DNA of 48,308 nt from Pseudoxanthomonas japonensis (GTDB lineage: Bacteria > Pseudomonadota > Gammaproteobacteria > Xanthomonadales > Xanthomonadaceae). Positions 1 through 7,867 of this stretch are shown in pieces (the stretch's first letter is position 1; the number at the start of each line of letters is the position of its first letter). Location: positions 1 through 48,308 of the forward strand of contig NZ_PDWW01000030.1 of NCBI RefSeq assembly GCF_010093445.1, given 5' to 3'. Under the pieces are notes generated by a model. The model searched no databases. It saw nothing but the letters and a program-made list of their open reading frames with translations, and was not told the origin of the DNA. The position numbers and the translations under genes are program-made.

Positions 1-110
1 CAGAGGCTTTGAAAGCATTGCTGTAGCGATGGGTGGTTCTGGGGCCTGGCTTGGGCATGGGGACACTCCTGAGGGTTAGGTCGGGGTGTCCACTAAACCG
101 TAGGAACTAC
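1..110. mobile_element. Possible end of an insertion sequence joined to a broken attC
   Basis: The half attC at 111-137 stops abruptly here and what follows is not cassette-like. GGACAC at 61-66 and GTGTCC at 86-91 form a short inverted repeat, and a plus-strand frame open from base 2 closes at 77-79, which could be the tail of a transposase. From memory, the bases around 88-101 resemble the ends of some IS3-family elements. No complete transposase or target duplication lies inside the window, so this is a weak call; it could simply be degenerate cassette DNA. Confidence 0.25.
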
Positions 111-137
111 CGGTTCGGCTTGAATGATTTGTTAGGT
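111..137 (-). other. Truncated attC recombination site (R'' and L'' half)
   Basis: On the minus strand the sequence begins ACCTAAC (137-131), followed by ATTCAAGCCGAACCG (125-111). This matches the left half of the complete attC at 385-445. The expected right half (a CGGCTTAA-like arm and a GTTAGRY core) does not follow; the sequence changes at about base 110. The site marks the 3' end of the cassette at 138-391. It is probably no longer a good integrase substrate, because the hairpin cannot form. Confidence 0.55.
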
Positions 138-152
138 GTGACGGCCGCTATG

Positions 153-365
153 CTAGCGACGGCCGTCACGGCGGTAGTTGGGGGCGTACTCGCCATCATT
201 GGGGCGAAGCTTGAACGCATAAGGGTCATCCTTGTAGATAGCGGTCGCGGCGCCGGCAAGATTTGCCATGCAGAAGATCGCACAGAAGACGCGGATAAAC
301 TTGTCGCTTGTGCGATATGCAGCGATGGCCAGCCCGATTGCAAAGACTATGAAGACAATGGCCAT
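153..365 (-). CDS. Small cassette-borne membrane protein of unknown function
   Basis: Seventy residues, starting at ATG 365 with GGAG eight bases upstream; a GTG at 368 is an alternative. Residues 1-20 form a hydrophobic segment (MAIVFIVFAIGLAIAAYRTS) that could be a signal anchor. A second hydrophobic, Cys-containing stretch lies at about 27-41, followed by a charged tail. The gene lies between the complete attC at 385-445 and the broken attC at 111-137, and reads in the normal cassette direction, toward the downstream attC. I do not recognise the family. Expression would depend on the promoter at 803-831 or on read-through from the kinase gene upstream. Cassette proteins of this size are usually orphans. 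Confidence 0.6.
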   Translation of the reverse strand: MAIVFIVFAIGLAIAAYRTSDKFIRVFCAIFCMANLAGAATAIYKDDPYAFKLRPNDGEYAPNYRRDGRR

Positions 366-384
366 CACCTACTCTCCAAGGCAC

Positions 385-445
385 ACCTAACACCTTGAGT
401 TAAGCCGACCCGCGAAGCGGGTTCGGCTTGAACGAACTGTTATGC
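385..445 (-). other. Complete integron attC site
   Basis: On the minus strand the site runs from GCATAAC (R'', 445-439) to GTTAGGT (R', 391-385). Between them, TTCAAGCCGA and TCGGCTTAA form the L'' and L' arms. The centre folds as AAGCCG-A-ACCCGC, a short loop, then GCGGGTCGGCTT: a 12-bp stem with one unpaired A, the kind of extrahelical base that IntI uses to recognise the bottom strand. The TTAACTCAAG-plus-GTTAGRY ending is typical of Xanthomonas and Pseudomonas chromosomal integrons. It separates the cassette at 446-767 from the one carrying the 70-residue membrane protein. Confidence 0.85.
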
Positions 446-767
446 AGCCTGGGTAGTAGGTAGCCCGGACTGTCGAAGCGATCTTAGCCGAGAAAGCCGG
501 GCGAAGAGGCAATCACTGGATGGGGTGCGGACAGTGAGTGGCCCGCGCTTTTGCGGCCGAAGCCAACGGCGCCGCCTGTCCGAAGGTTTTGAAGCCATCC
601 TCGTGCCGAGCGGCGCGAGCCTACTGCATCCGGAGCCGTTTGAGGCGGAGCCGCGAGACGCGGGTGATCACGTTGGGTCAGCGACCTACCAACGCCGAAG
701 CCGCAGTGCAAGAACGAGTTACGCGTCACCGAAGCGGACAACACCAACACACCAACCCACGCATAAC
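446..767 (-). other. Integron gene cassette without a convincing gene
   Basis: The cassette is bounded upstream by a core-like GTTATGC at 767-761 and downstream by the attC at 385-445. The longest open frame reading with the cassette ends at 484 and could start at a GTG or TTG near 748, giving about 88 residues. It has no ribosome binding site and no recognisable domain, and its composition is unusual. Non-coding cassettes are common in chromosomal integrons, so I treat this as cassette DNA rather than a gene. Confidence 0.45.
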
Positions 768-1015
768 ACCTAGTAGACCCCATACATGGGGTGATAACGC
801 CGAGTATTGAATCTTGGCGGAGGGTCGTCAATCGGGTGTTTCCTTTGTGACATCAACGTCTTGCGCCAGCGCGCTCCCGTATCGGGTGCTGATAGCCCGG
901 GCGTTATCAGACACTCGCCAAGAGGCGGGATTATCAGGGGCTCGATGGGGTGATAACGCCGATTGCGCCGGGAGTGCGGGTGCCCGGCGGAAGGTAGGTC
1001 CGTGTGCGGAAAACC
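768..1015. repeat. Non-coding platform region with repeated TGATAACGCC motif
   Basis: No credible gene lies between the kinase stop codon and the first cassette core site. The 10-mer TGATAACGCC occurs at 792-801 and 951-960 and inverted at 900-909. The two direct copies sit inside a longer 18-bp identity, ATGGGGTGATAACGCCGA, at 786-803 and 945-962. The inverted pair 900-909/951-960 spans 61 bp. A hairpin, ACCCCATG/TATGGGGT, lies just upstream of the core site. Position suggests an attI region or operators, but this is inference. Confidence 0.5.
803..831 (-). promoter_or_regulatory. Probable cassette promoter (Pc-like)
   Basis: Minus-strand TTGACG (831-826), a 17-bp spacer and AATACT (808-803) match a sigma-70 promoter 5/6 and 4/6. 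The predicted start near 796 lies about 30 bases before the first cassette core site and points into the cassettes, as the Pc promoter of an integron does. The transcript would begin within the repeated GTTATCACCCCAT element. Confidence 0.5.
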
Positions 1016-4000
1016 TCACTCGCTAGGGGCAGGCATGGTGCTTGGCACGTGGTGGGCGGCCAGGAAGGCGCGCAGCGAGGCGGGCTTCACCGGCTTGGTC
1101 AGCAGGCGATAGCCCCGTTCCCGGGCTTCGCGCTTCAGCTCGTCGCGGCCGTCGGCGGTGAGCAGGGCGCCGGCGATGGGGCCGGGGCTGGCGGCGCGCA
1201 GGGCGTCGAGCGTGGCCAGGCCGTCGAGGCGGTCGTGCAGGTGGTAGTCGACCAGCATCACCGCCGGGCCTTCTGCGATCTTCTCCAGTGCCTCGTCGAC
1301 CGTCGTGGCGGTGATGACGTCCACCTGCCAGCGGCCGAGCAGCGCCTGCATGCCGTCGATGATCTCGCGGTCGTTGTCGACACACAGCACGCGAAGGCCG
1401 GCGAGGGAGTCGGAGGACAGTGTGCGGCGCGGCGACGTCCGTCGTTCGATGGGCGCGGCGCCGCGCGGTACGACGATGGAGAACATGCTGCCGCGATCGA
1501 CGCTGCTGCGCGCGTCCAGTTCGTGCTGCAGCAGGCGCGAGATGCGCTGGCAGATCGACAGGCCGAGGCCCAGCCCGCGCTCGCCCCAGTCGAACGGCTG
1601 CTGGTAGCGGTGGAACTCGTCGTAGATCTGCCGCATGTGGTTCTCGGGAATGCCGGGGCCGGTATCCCAGACCTGCAGCACGACGCGCTCGCCCCGCACG
1701 CGCATGCCGATCACGATGCGGCCTTCGCGCGTGTAGCGCAGCGCGTTGGCGAGGAAGTTCTGCAGCACGCGGCGCAGCAGGCGGCGGTCGCTGCGCACCG
1801 GTATCGCGCGTGCGTGCACGTGCAGTTTCAGGCCGCGGCCGGCGGCGACCGGCGCATACTGCGCGGCGAGTTCGCGTAGCAGTTCGCCCGCATCGAAGTC
1901 GGTGATCTGCGTCTGCAGCCCGCCGGCATCCAGGCGCGAGACATCGAGCAGACCGTCGAGCAGTTCCTCGGCCGCGCGCAGCGACGCGTCCACGCGTTCG
2001 GCCAGGTGCTTGCGCTCCTGCGCCTGGTCGTCGGCTCCTTGTTCGCTGTCGCGCAACGCACTGACGAACAGGCGCGCGGCGTTGAGCGGTTGCAGCACGT
2101 CGTGGCTGATCGCCGCCAGGAAGCGCGTGCGCGACTGCTGCGCATGCTCGGCCGCCTCGCTGCGCTCGGCGACGCGCTGTTCCAGCGTCTCGTTGGTTTC
2201 CAGCAGCAGCGCTTCGGCATGCTTGAAGTCGGTGATGTCGTTGTAGCTGGTCACGTAACCGCCGCCCGGCAGCGGCTGGCCGCGCATCTCGATCACCTGG
2301 CCGTCCGCACGGACGCGCTCGAAGATGTGCGGCGAGCCGGCGCGCATGTAGCGGATGCGCTTGTTGATCTGCGCGTCGATGTCGCCATCGCCGAGCTCGC
2401 CGCGCTCGGCGTTGTAACGGATCAGGTCGGCGACCGGGCGGCCCACGTACAGCATGCCGTCGGGATACCCGAACATCTGCTGGTAGCGGCGGTTCCATGC
2501 CACCAGACGCATGTCCGGGTCGACCACGCTGACGCCGGCGCTGATGTTCTCCAGCGTCGTGGACAGGATCTCGCGGTTGAAGCGCAGTTCCTGCCCGGCC
2601 TGGTCGAGCACCGCCACCACTTCACCCAGTTCCATGCCCGAGCCGCGCAGCACGCTGGTCAGCACGATGCGCGCGGAAGCCGCGCCGATCGCGGCGGCAA
2701 GCAGACGCTCGGTGAACTGCACCCAGGCGCGATCCGCCGGCGCATGCGGTTGGAACTCGCGTTCCAGCAGTTGCGCCTGTTCGGCGAATGCACGCCGCGC
2801 GTGACGCTCGCCGACCACGCGCTCGGCCAGCGTGCGCAGGTCGCCGACGCGCACGCTGCCGGGCCATTCGCCGGCGACCAGCGCGGGCCGCTGCGCGTAA
2901 GGGTCGAGGAACGGCGCGGCACGCAGGCGCTCGTCGACGCCGGGGCGGGAGCGCGCGGAGACGATCATCATGGCGCCGGTGTTCACCAGCAGCGACCAGA
3001 ACGTGCCGTGCGTCAGCGTGTCCCAGCCGCTCAGGCCGAACAGCTGCTGCGGACGCAGCCAGCGGATCCCGAACGGGCCGTCGTGCAGCCACAGCAGGTC
3101 GAACCAGCCGGCCTGCGTCATCGTCGGCAGCAGCAGCGTGTAGATCCAGGTGGCGAAGCCCAGCACCATGCCGACCTCCACGCCGCGCCGGCTGGCGCCG
3201 CGCCAGTACAGGCCGCCGATCAGGCCGGGCGCGAACTGCGCGACCGCCGCGAACGCCATCAGCCCGTACGACGCCAGCGTGCTGTCGTTGCTGCTGCTGC
3301 GGTAGTACGAGTACGCCGTCAGCGCCAGCAGCAGGATCGCCACGCGGCGGATCCACAGCACGCGCGAGGCGACGTCGGCTTCGGCATGGCGTTTGCCCCA
3401 GCCGCGTCGCAGCAGCACCGGCATGATCAGGTCGTTGCTGACCATGGTGGCCAGCGCGATGCTCGCCACGATCACCATGCCGGTGGCCGCGGAGAAGCCA
3501 CCGATATAGGCGATGATCGCCAGGGCGGTGCGCCCTTCCGCCAGCGGCAACGCCAGCACGTAGCTGTCGTCGGCGACGGCGGTGCCGCCGAACAGCGACG
3601 CGCCCGCGGCCGCCACCGGCACCACCATCAGCGAGAACAGCGCGAGATAACCGCCGAATAGCCAGCGCGCCTTGCGGATGTCGCCGACGTCGCTGCATTC
3701 GACCACGGCCACATGGAACTGGCGCGGCAGGCAGACGATGGCCAGGAAGCCGAGCAGCGTCTGCGCGATGAAGCCGACCGGTGGTGCGTTCTCGAACAGC
3801 GTGCGCGCCGAATCGGTGACGCGGAAGGCGTTGTCGTCCAGCCACAGGTAGGCGAACACGCCCACCGCGATCATCGCCACCAGCTTGACCACCGACTCCA
3901 GCGAGATCGCCAGCATCATGCCGTGGTGATGCTCGGTCGCATCGACCTGGCGGGTGCCGAACAACGCGGCGAACAGCGCCATCAGCAGCGCGACATACAG

Positions 4001-4486
4001 GGCGGGATCGGTGAAGAAGCCGTGCGTGCTGTCGCCGCCGGCGCCACTGAGCACGCTCAGGCTCATCGCCACGGCCTTGTACTGCAGCGCCAGGTACGGC
4101 ACCACGCCGATCAGCGCGATCACCGTGACCAATGCCGCCAGCCGGCGCGAGCGGCCGTAGCGCGACGAGATGAAGTCGGCGATGGAGACGGTGTTCTCGC
4201 TGCGTGCGATCAGCGCCAACCGCTCGATGATGCGCCAGCCGAACAGCAGCAGCAGGACTGGACCCAGGTAGATCGGCAGGTAGCCCAGGCCATTGCGCAC
4301 CGCGCTGCCCACCGCGCCGTAGAACGTCCACGACGAGCAGTACACCGCCAGTGCCAGGCTGTAGACGACCGGACGCAGCCAAGGGCGGTCGGGATACATC
4401 GGGCGGCGGTCGCCCCACCACGCCACGCCGAACAGCAGCGCGGCGTAGCCGATCGACACCAACAGCAGGATCCAGCTGGAAACCAA
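1016..4486 (-). CDS. Transporter-fused hybrid sensor histidine kinase (CrbS/MxtR-like)
   Basis: 1156 residues. Residues 1-500 form a sodium:solute symporter-like membrane domain with about 13 helices. A linker follows, then a PAS domain (about 635-760), HisKA with the phosphoacceptor H795 in AAISHDVLQPL, HATPase (N box near 912, DTGPGIP, GLGLGLSI near 970) and a C-terminal receiver with phosphoacceptor D1080 and KPVKP. This is the architecture of CrbS/MxtR kinases, which control acetate and carbon-source switching with a LuxR-type regulator; CbrA lacks the receiver. No regulator gene is adjacent. The start is a TTG, supported by GGGAG six bases upstream and by the family-typical N-terminus. 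The ligand is unknown. Confidence 0.9.
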   Translation of the reverse strand: MVSSWILLLVSIGYAALLFGVAWWGDRRPMYPDRPWLRPVVYSLALAVYCSSWTFYGAVGSAVRNGLGYLPIYLGPVLLLLFGWRIIERLALIARSENTVSIADFISSRYGRSRRLAALVTVIALIGVVPYLALQYKAVAMSLSVLSGAGGDSTHGFFTDPALYVALLMALFAALFGTRQVDATEHHHGMMLAISLESVVKLVAMIAVGVFAYLWLDDNAFRVTDSARTLFENAPPVGFIAQTLLGFLAIVCLPRQFHVAVVECSDVGDIRKARWLFGGYLALFSLMVVPVAAAGASLFGGTAVADDSYVLALPLAEGRTALAIIAYIGGFSAATGMVIVASIALATMVSNDLIMPVLLRRGWGKRHAEADVASRVLWIRRVAILLLALTAYSYYRSSSNDSTLASYGLMAFAAVAQFAPGLIGGLYWRGASRRGVEVGMVLGFATWIYTLLLPTMTQAGWFDLLWLHDGPFGIRWLRPQQLFGLSGWDTLTHGTFWSLLVNTGAMMIVSARSRPGVDERLRAAPFLDPYAQRPALVAGEWPGSVRVGDLRTLAERVVGERHARRAFAEQAQLLEREFQPHAPADRAWVQFTERLLAAAIGAASARIVLTSVLRGSGMELGEVVAVLDQAGQELRFNREILSTTLENISAGVSVVDPDMRLVAWNRRYQQMFGYPDGMLYVGRPVADLIRYNAERGELGDGDIDAQINKRIRYMRAGSPHIFERVRADGQVIEMRGQPLPGGGYVTSYNDITDFKHAEALLLETNETLEQRVAERSEAAEHAQQSRTRFLAAISHDVLQPLNAARLFVSALRDSEQGADDQAQERKHLAERVDASLRAAEELLDGLLDVSRLDAGGLQTQITDFDAGELLRELAAQYAPVAAGRGLKLHVHARAIPVRSDRRLLRRVLQNFLANALRYTREGRIVIGMRVRGERVVLQVWDTGPGIPENHMRQIYDEFHRYQQPFDWGERGLGLGLSICQRISRLLQHELDARSSVDRGSMFSIVVPRGAAPIERRTSPRRTLSSDSLAGLRVLCVDNDREIIDGMQALLGRWQVDVITATTVDEALEKIAEGPAVMLVDYHLHDRLDGLATLDALRAASPGPIAGALLTADGRDELKREARERGYRLLTKPVKPASLRAFLAAHHVPSTMPAPSE

Positions 4487-4549
4487 CGCCCTCTCCCGGC
4501 GCTCAACCCGTCGCCGAGTGTACCGGCTGCCGCGCGTCGCGGTGGCGGG

Positions 4550-5947
4550 TCAGGGCGCGGGGATCGCCAGCAATTCGCGCACGGCCGTCTCGGCCTGGCC
4601 GCGCAGTTCGGGGATGGCGATGCTCTCCCACACGCAGCCGATGCGCAGGCTGCCGAGGATGAACACGCGCGGCTGCGCGGTGCCGTCGGCGTCGACCATG
4701 CGGCCGTCGCGTGCCGCCTTCAGGCCGATGCCATGTGGTCCCGGTTGCGCGTGGCCCTTGCCCAGCACGTCGTGCAGCAGCGGGTTGCGCATGGTCTGCG
4801 CGCGCATTTCCACGCCGGTCGCATTGACCACGTAGTCGACGTCGAACTCGTCGGTGCGTCCGTCGCGGGTGTGCGTGGTCACGCGCAGGCGGCGGCCTTC
4901 GTTCATCACCGTGTCCAGCCGGCCGCGGTGCAGGCGCAACTGCCCACGGTCGAGCATCGCCTGCAGCACGGCGTGCACTTCCGGCGCGATGCGGTGGCGA
5001 TGCACGTCCCACTGGCGCACCACGTGGCGCAGGAATCGGCGCTGGTCGGCGATCGACAGCGATTGCCACAGCGCCTGCCCGTGTGGACGGATCCGTTCCA
5101 TCGCCGCCTGCCACGGCAAGCCGTCGGCGACGGCCTGCTTCGCCGCGGCACGCAGGAAGCGCATGCGCGCGCGCAGACTCATCGACTGCATGGGGGCCGG
5201 GTCGAACGTGGCGGCGGGACCATGGCAGTGCGGCAGCGGCAGCAGGGCATGGCGCGACAGCACATGGATGGCGCCGGTATGGCCGTTGTCGGCCAGGCTC
5301 AGCACGGTGTCCACCATGCTCAGGCCGGAACCGATGATGCACAGCTCGGCGTCGGAGGGAATCGCCTTCACCGCGTCGAAATCCCAGGCCGCCAGCGAGC
5401 GGCCTTCCGGCAACTGCGGCGCGCCGCGCGCCGGCAGCGGCTTCGGCGTGTTGCCGACGGCGAGCACCACGCCCTTGGCCTCGAGTGGCCCGTGTGCGGC
5501 CAGGTGCAGCGTCGCGCCGTCGCCGCGCGCGTCGAGTTCGGACACGCTGTCCTGCACGACCAGCAGCGACGCGGGACTGGCGGCGGTAGCCTCCTGCAGG
5601 CGGGTGCGCAGGTACTCGCCGTACTGCCGGCGTTCGATGAAGGCATGCGCCAGCGTGTCGCGGTCGGGCCCACCCGGTGGCATGGTGGCGACGACGTAGT
5701 CGAGGAAATCCGCGGGCCGGTCGTCGAACGCGCTCATGCGCGCGGCGGGCACGTTGAGGACGTGTTCGCCGTACGTGGTCGCATAGGCCACGCCCTGCGC
5801 CAGCACGTCGCGCGGTTCGATCATCACGATGCGCAGCGGCGTGGTGGCCAGGCGCAGCGCCTGCATCGCCGCCAATACGCCCCCGGCGCCGCCGCCGATG
5901 ATTGCGAGGTCGCAGGGCGGCAGGGGCGTCGGGGTCGCTTCGGTCAT
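4550..5947 (-). CDS. FAD/NAD(P)-binding oxidoreductase, NAD_binding_9 type
   Basis: 465 residues. The N-terminal Rossmann motif IIGGGAGG lies at 16-23, followed by an acidic residue ending the second strand (IVMIEP). A later GSGLSMVDT motif near 220-235 looks like a second dinucleotide site, and ATG-containing VVNATGVE lies near 370. This pattern fits the FAD-NAD(P)-binding family PF13454, some members of which act on hydroxylated amines or siderophore precursors; no substrate can be named from the sequence. No membrane segment or signal peptide is seen. It follows the cardiolipin synthase gene with a 49-bp gap and may be cotranscribed with it. Predicted cytoplasmic. Confidence 0.8.
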   Translation of the reverse strand: MTEATPTPLPPCDLAIIGGGAGGVLAAMQALRLATTPLRIVMIEPRDVLAQGVAYATTYGEHVLNVPAARMSAFDDRPADFLDYVVATMPPGGPDRDTLAHAFIERRQYGEYLRTRLQEATAASPASLLVVQDSVSELDARGDGATLHLAAHGPLEAKGVVLAVGNTPKPLPARGAPQLPEGRSLAAWDFDAVKAIPSDAELCIIGSGLSMVDTVLSLADNGHTGAIHVLSRHALLPLPHCHGPAATFDPAPMQSMSLRARMRFLRAAAKQAVADGLPWQAAMERIRPHGQALWQSLSIADQRRFLRHVVRQWDVHRHRIAPEVHAVLQAMLDRGQLRLHRGRLDTVMNEGRRLRVTTHTRDGRTDEFDVDYVVNATGVEMRAQTMRNPLLHDVLGKGHAQPGPHGIGLKAARDGRMVDADGTAQPRVFILGSLRIGCVWESIAIPELRGQAETAVRELLAIPAP

Positions 5948-5996
5948 GCCGCCATTGTAGGCGAACGGGTCGGTGCATCCCTGCGACGCGATGCCG

Positions 5997-7406
5997 CTAC
6001 ATCAGCGAATCCGCCAGCCGCGCCACGCCTTCACGGCTGCGCTGCCAGCCGGGGCGCCGGCGCCAGGCGTCGCCGTCGACGTGGTCCGCGTGCGCCAGAT
6101 AGTCGGCCTCGATCGCGCGGATGCGCGCGACCACGCCGGCGTCGTAGCAGACCAGGCCGATTTCCGCGTTGAGCGCGAACGAGCGGATGTCCAGGTTGAT
6201 CGAGCCCACCAGCGCCATGTTGTCGTCCACCGTCAGGTGCTTGGCGTGCAGGAAATGCGGCCGGTACAGCGCGATCTTCACCCCGCAGGCCAGCAGTTCC
6301 TCGTAGTACGACTGCTGCGCCCAGGCGGTGAGCGTCTGGTTGTTGGTGGCCGACAGCACCAGCTGCACATCGACGCCGGACAGCGCGGCGATGCGCAGCG
6401 CGCTGAGGGTGGCGTCGTCGGGGACGAAGTACGGCGTGGTCAGCACGACCTTGCGGCGCGCAAGATGGACCAGCGCATTGACGGTGTCGCGCGCGTTCTC
6501 GAACGGATACGCGGGGCCACTGGGCAGCAGCTGCGCGGCGACGTCCTGCGACTGCACGCTGAGGTCCGGCTGCACGTCGAGACGCTCGCCGGTCTCGATG
6601 TACCAGTCGCTGGCGAACACGCCTTCCAGGTGCGACACCACGGGGCCTTGCACGCGCGCCACGAGCTCGCGGTTCGGGTGGCCGGGCACGAACACGGCAT
6701 CGGCCAGGTTCTGCGAACCCACGTAGCCGATACGGTTGTCGATCACCGCTACCTTGCGGTGGTTGCGCAGGTCCATGCGCCCGCTGCGCCGCCACTGCAG
6801 GCCACCGGGCAGCATCGCGTGCACCTGCACGCCCGCCGCACGCAGGCGCGGCGCGTACGCCCGCAGGCCGCGCTTGGCGCCGACGGCGTCGAGCAGCAGT
6901 CGGCACGTCACGCCACGCGCGGTGGCGCGACAAAGCGCGGCGGTGATGGCTTCGCCCACGGCGTCGTCGAACATCAGGTAGTACAGCAGGTGCACCTGCT
7001 GCGCGGCGCCGTCGATGTCGTCGATCAGCGCGCGCAGCGAGGCGTCATACGCGTCGAGCAGCACCACCGCGTTGCCGTGCGTGGGCATGAAGGCGCCCTG
7101 GCGTTCGATCAGCGGCGCCATTTCGGCGGCGGCGCCGTCATGCGGCGTCCAGCGCAGCGCACTGAGCGGACGCTGCTCCTCGCGGATCACGTCCGACGCC
7201 CGCGCCTGCCGCTCGATGCGCTCGCGCGACAGCCACGGATGCCCGAGCAGCAGGTACAGCGGCAGGCCCAGCAATGGCACGAACCCGACCAGCAGCAGCC
7301 AGCTGCGTGCGGCGGCCGGTGTGGTGCGGCTGGGAATCCACCACAGCGCCGCCAGCCGGATCAGCCAGTCGACGATCAGCAGGGCGGTGCCGTAGGACCA
7401 GTCCAT
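5997..7406 (-). CDS. cls: Cardiolipin synthase, phospholipase D superfamily
   Basis: 469 residues from ATG 7406; the open frame continues upstream, but the protein proper begins MDWSYG with two transmembrane helices (about 5-60). Two HKD motifs are intact: H216-K218-D223 (HRKVAVID, followed by VGSQN) and H387-K389-D394 (HAKHLTVD, followed by VGSINLD). Bacterial enzymes of this layout condense two phosphatidylglycerol molecules to cardiolipin and glycerol at the inner membrane. The length is near the usual 470-480. The start is not firmly fixed, as ATGs at 7415 and 7406 both lack a strong Shine-Dalgarno. Upstream lie a 12-bp-stem repeat (7504-7529) and the rpmBG terminators. Confidence 0.88.
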   Translation of the reverse strand: MDWSYGTALLIVDWLIRLAALWWIPSRTTPAAARSWLLLVGFVPLLGLPLYLLLGHPWLSRERIERQARASDVIREEQRPLSALRWTPHDGAAAEMAPLIERQGAFMPTHGNAVVLLDAYDASLRALIDDIDGAAQQVHLLYYLMFDDAVGEAITAALCRATARGVTCRLLLDAVGAKRGLRAYAPRLRAAGVQVHAMLPGGLQWRRSGRMDLRNHRKVAVIDNRIGYVGSQNLADAVFVPGHPNRELVARVQGPVVSHLEGVFASDWYIETGERLDVQPDLSVQSQDVAAQLLPSGPAYPFENARDTVNALVHLARRKVVLTTPYFVPDDATLSALRIAALSGVDVQLVLSATNNQTLTAWAQQSYYEELLACGVKIALYRPHFLHAKHLTVDDNMALVGSINLDIRSFALNAEIGLVCYDAGVVARIRAIEADYLAHADHVDGDAWRRRPGWQRSREGVARLADSLM

Positions 7407-7503
7407 GCATCGCATCCGTCGGAGGGGGATGGATCGATTCTGCTGGCGGACGTGGGTAAAAGAAAACCCGTTTTCTCCTGCCGGCAGAAAGCCCGGTCTT
7501 TTT

Positions 7504-7550
7504 CCTTCTCCCCGCAAGCGGGGAGAAGGTGCCCGGAGGGCGGATGAGGG
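7504..7550. repeat. REP-like palindrome
   Basis: CCTTCTCCCCGC (7504-7515) pairs perfectly with GCGGGGAGAAGG (7518-7529), and the conserved tail GTGCCCGGAGGGCGGATGAG follows. I recognise this as a dispersed intergenic element common in Xanthomonadaceae genomes; related arms occur in the composite element at 27029-27353. It lies between cls and rpmG and may also affect the end of rpmBG transcripts. Confidence 0.65.
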
Positions 7551-7583
7551 GCAGCTTCTCGCGTTTCACCGAAGCCCGAAAGC

Positions 7584-7611
7584 AGGAAACCCCGCCGAGG
7601 CGGGGTTTCCT
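7584..7611. terminator. Hairpin terminator after rpmBG
   Basis: AGGAAACCCCGCC (7584-7596) and GGCGGGGTTTCCT (7599-7611) form a perfect 13-bp stem. The stem ends in A and T runs, so it can serve transcripts from rpmBG on the minus strand. No long U tract follows. The sequence 7620-7645, between this hairpin and the rpmG hairpin, also resembles a REP unit. Confidence 0.6.
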
Positions 7612-7642
7612 GTAAGGCGCTGGATCCTCGCCTGTGCGGGGA

Positions 7643-7692
7643 TGACGCCATGACACCGGCGAACGCGCGAGCGCGTTCGCGTCATGGCGTCA
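7643..7692. terminator. Long hairpin overlapping the rpmG stop codon
   Basis: The outer arms TGACGCCATGAC (7643-7654) and GTCATGGCGTCA (7681-7692) pair perfectly over 12 bp. The inner arms GCGAACGCG (7659-7667) and CGCGTTCGC (7672-7680) add 9 bp, with a four-base bulge on one side. The outer arm contains the rpmG stop codon (7692-7690). It probably stabilises or ends the rpmBG messenger. Confidence 0.6.
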
Positions 7693-7854
7693 CTTGATCT
7701 TGCCTTCCTTGTAGATCACGTGCTTGCGCACGACCGGGTCGTACTTCTTGATTTCCATCTTGCCCGGGGTGTTCTTCTTGTTCTTGTCCGTCGTGTAGAA
7801 GTGGCCGGTGTTGGCCGAGGAGATCAGACGGATCTTGTCGCGCTTGGATGCCAT
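7690..7854 (-). CDS. rpmG: 50S ribosomal protein L33
   Basis: 54 residues, beginning [20 protein letters not shown] and ending VIYKEGKIK. This is the Cys-free type of L33 (no CxxC pairs), which does not bind zinc. The start ATG 7854 has AGGAG about nine bases upstream. It lies 13 bp downstream of rpmB and is surely cotranscribed with it, the usual proteobacterial order. Its stop codon lies inside the arm of the hairpin at 7643-7692. L33 sits in the large subunit near the E site. Confidence 0.97.
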   Translation of the reverse strand: MASKRDKIRLISSANTGHFYTTDKNKKNTPGKMEIKKYDPVVRKHVIYKEGKIK

Positions 7855-7867
7855 GTGTAGTTACTCC

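Noticed and set aside
107..343. A 78-codon minus-strand frame ending NKSFKPNR
   Set aside because: It runs out of frame through the membrane-protein gene and its tail is simply the translation of the attC sequence, a frequent false gene in such arrays.
814..1026. Possible intI fragment between the kinase and the cassettes
   Set aside because: Neither strand gives tyrosine-recombinase motifs; the open frames are short and repeat-containing.
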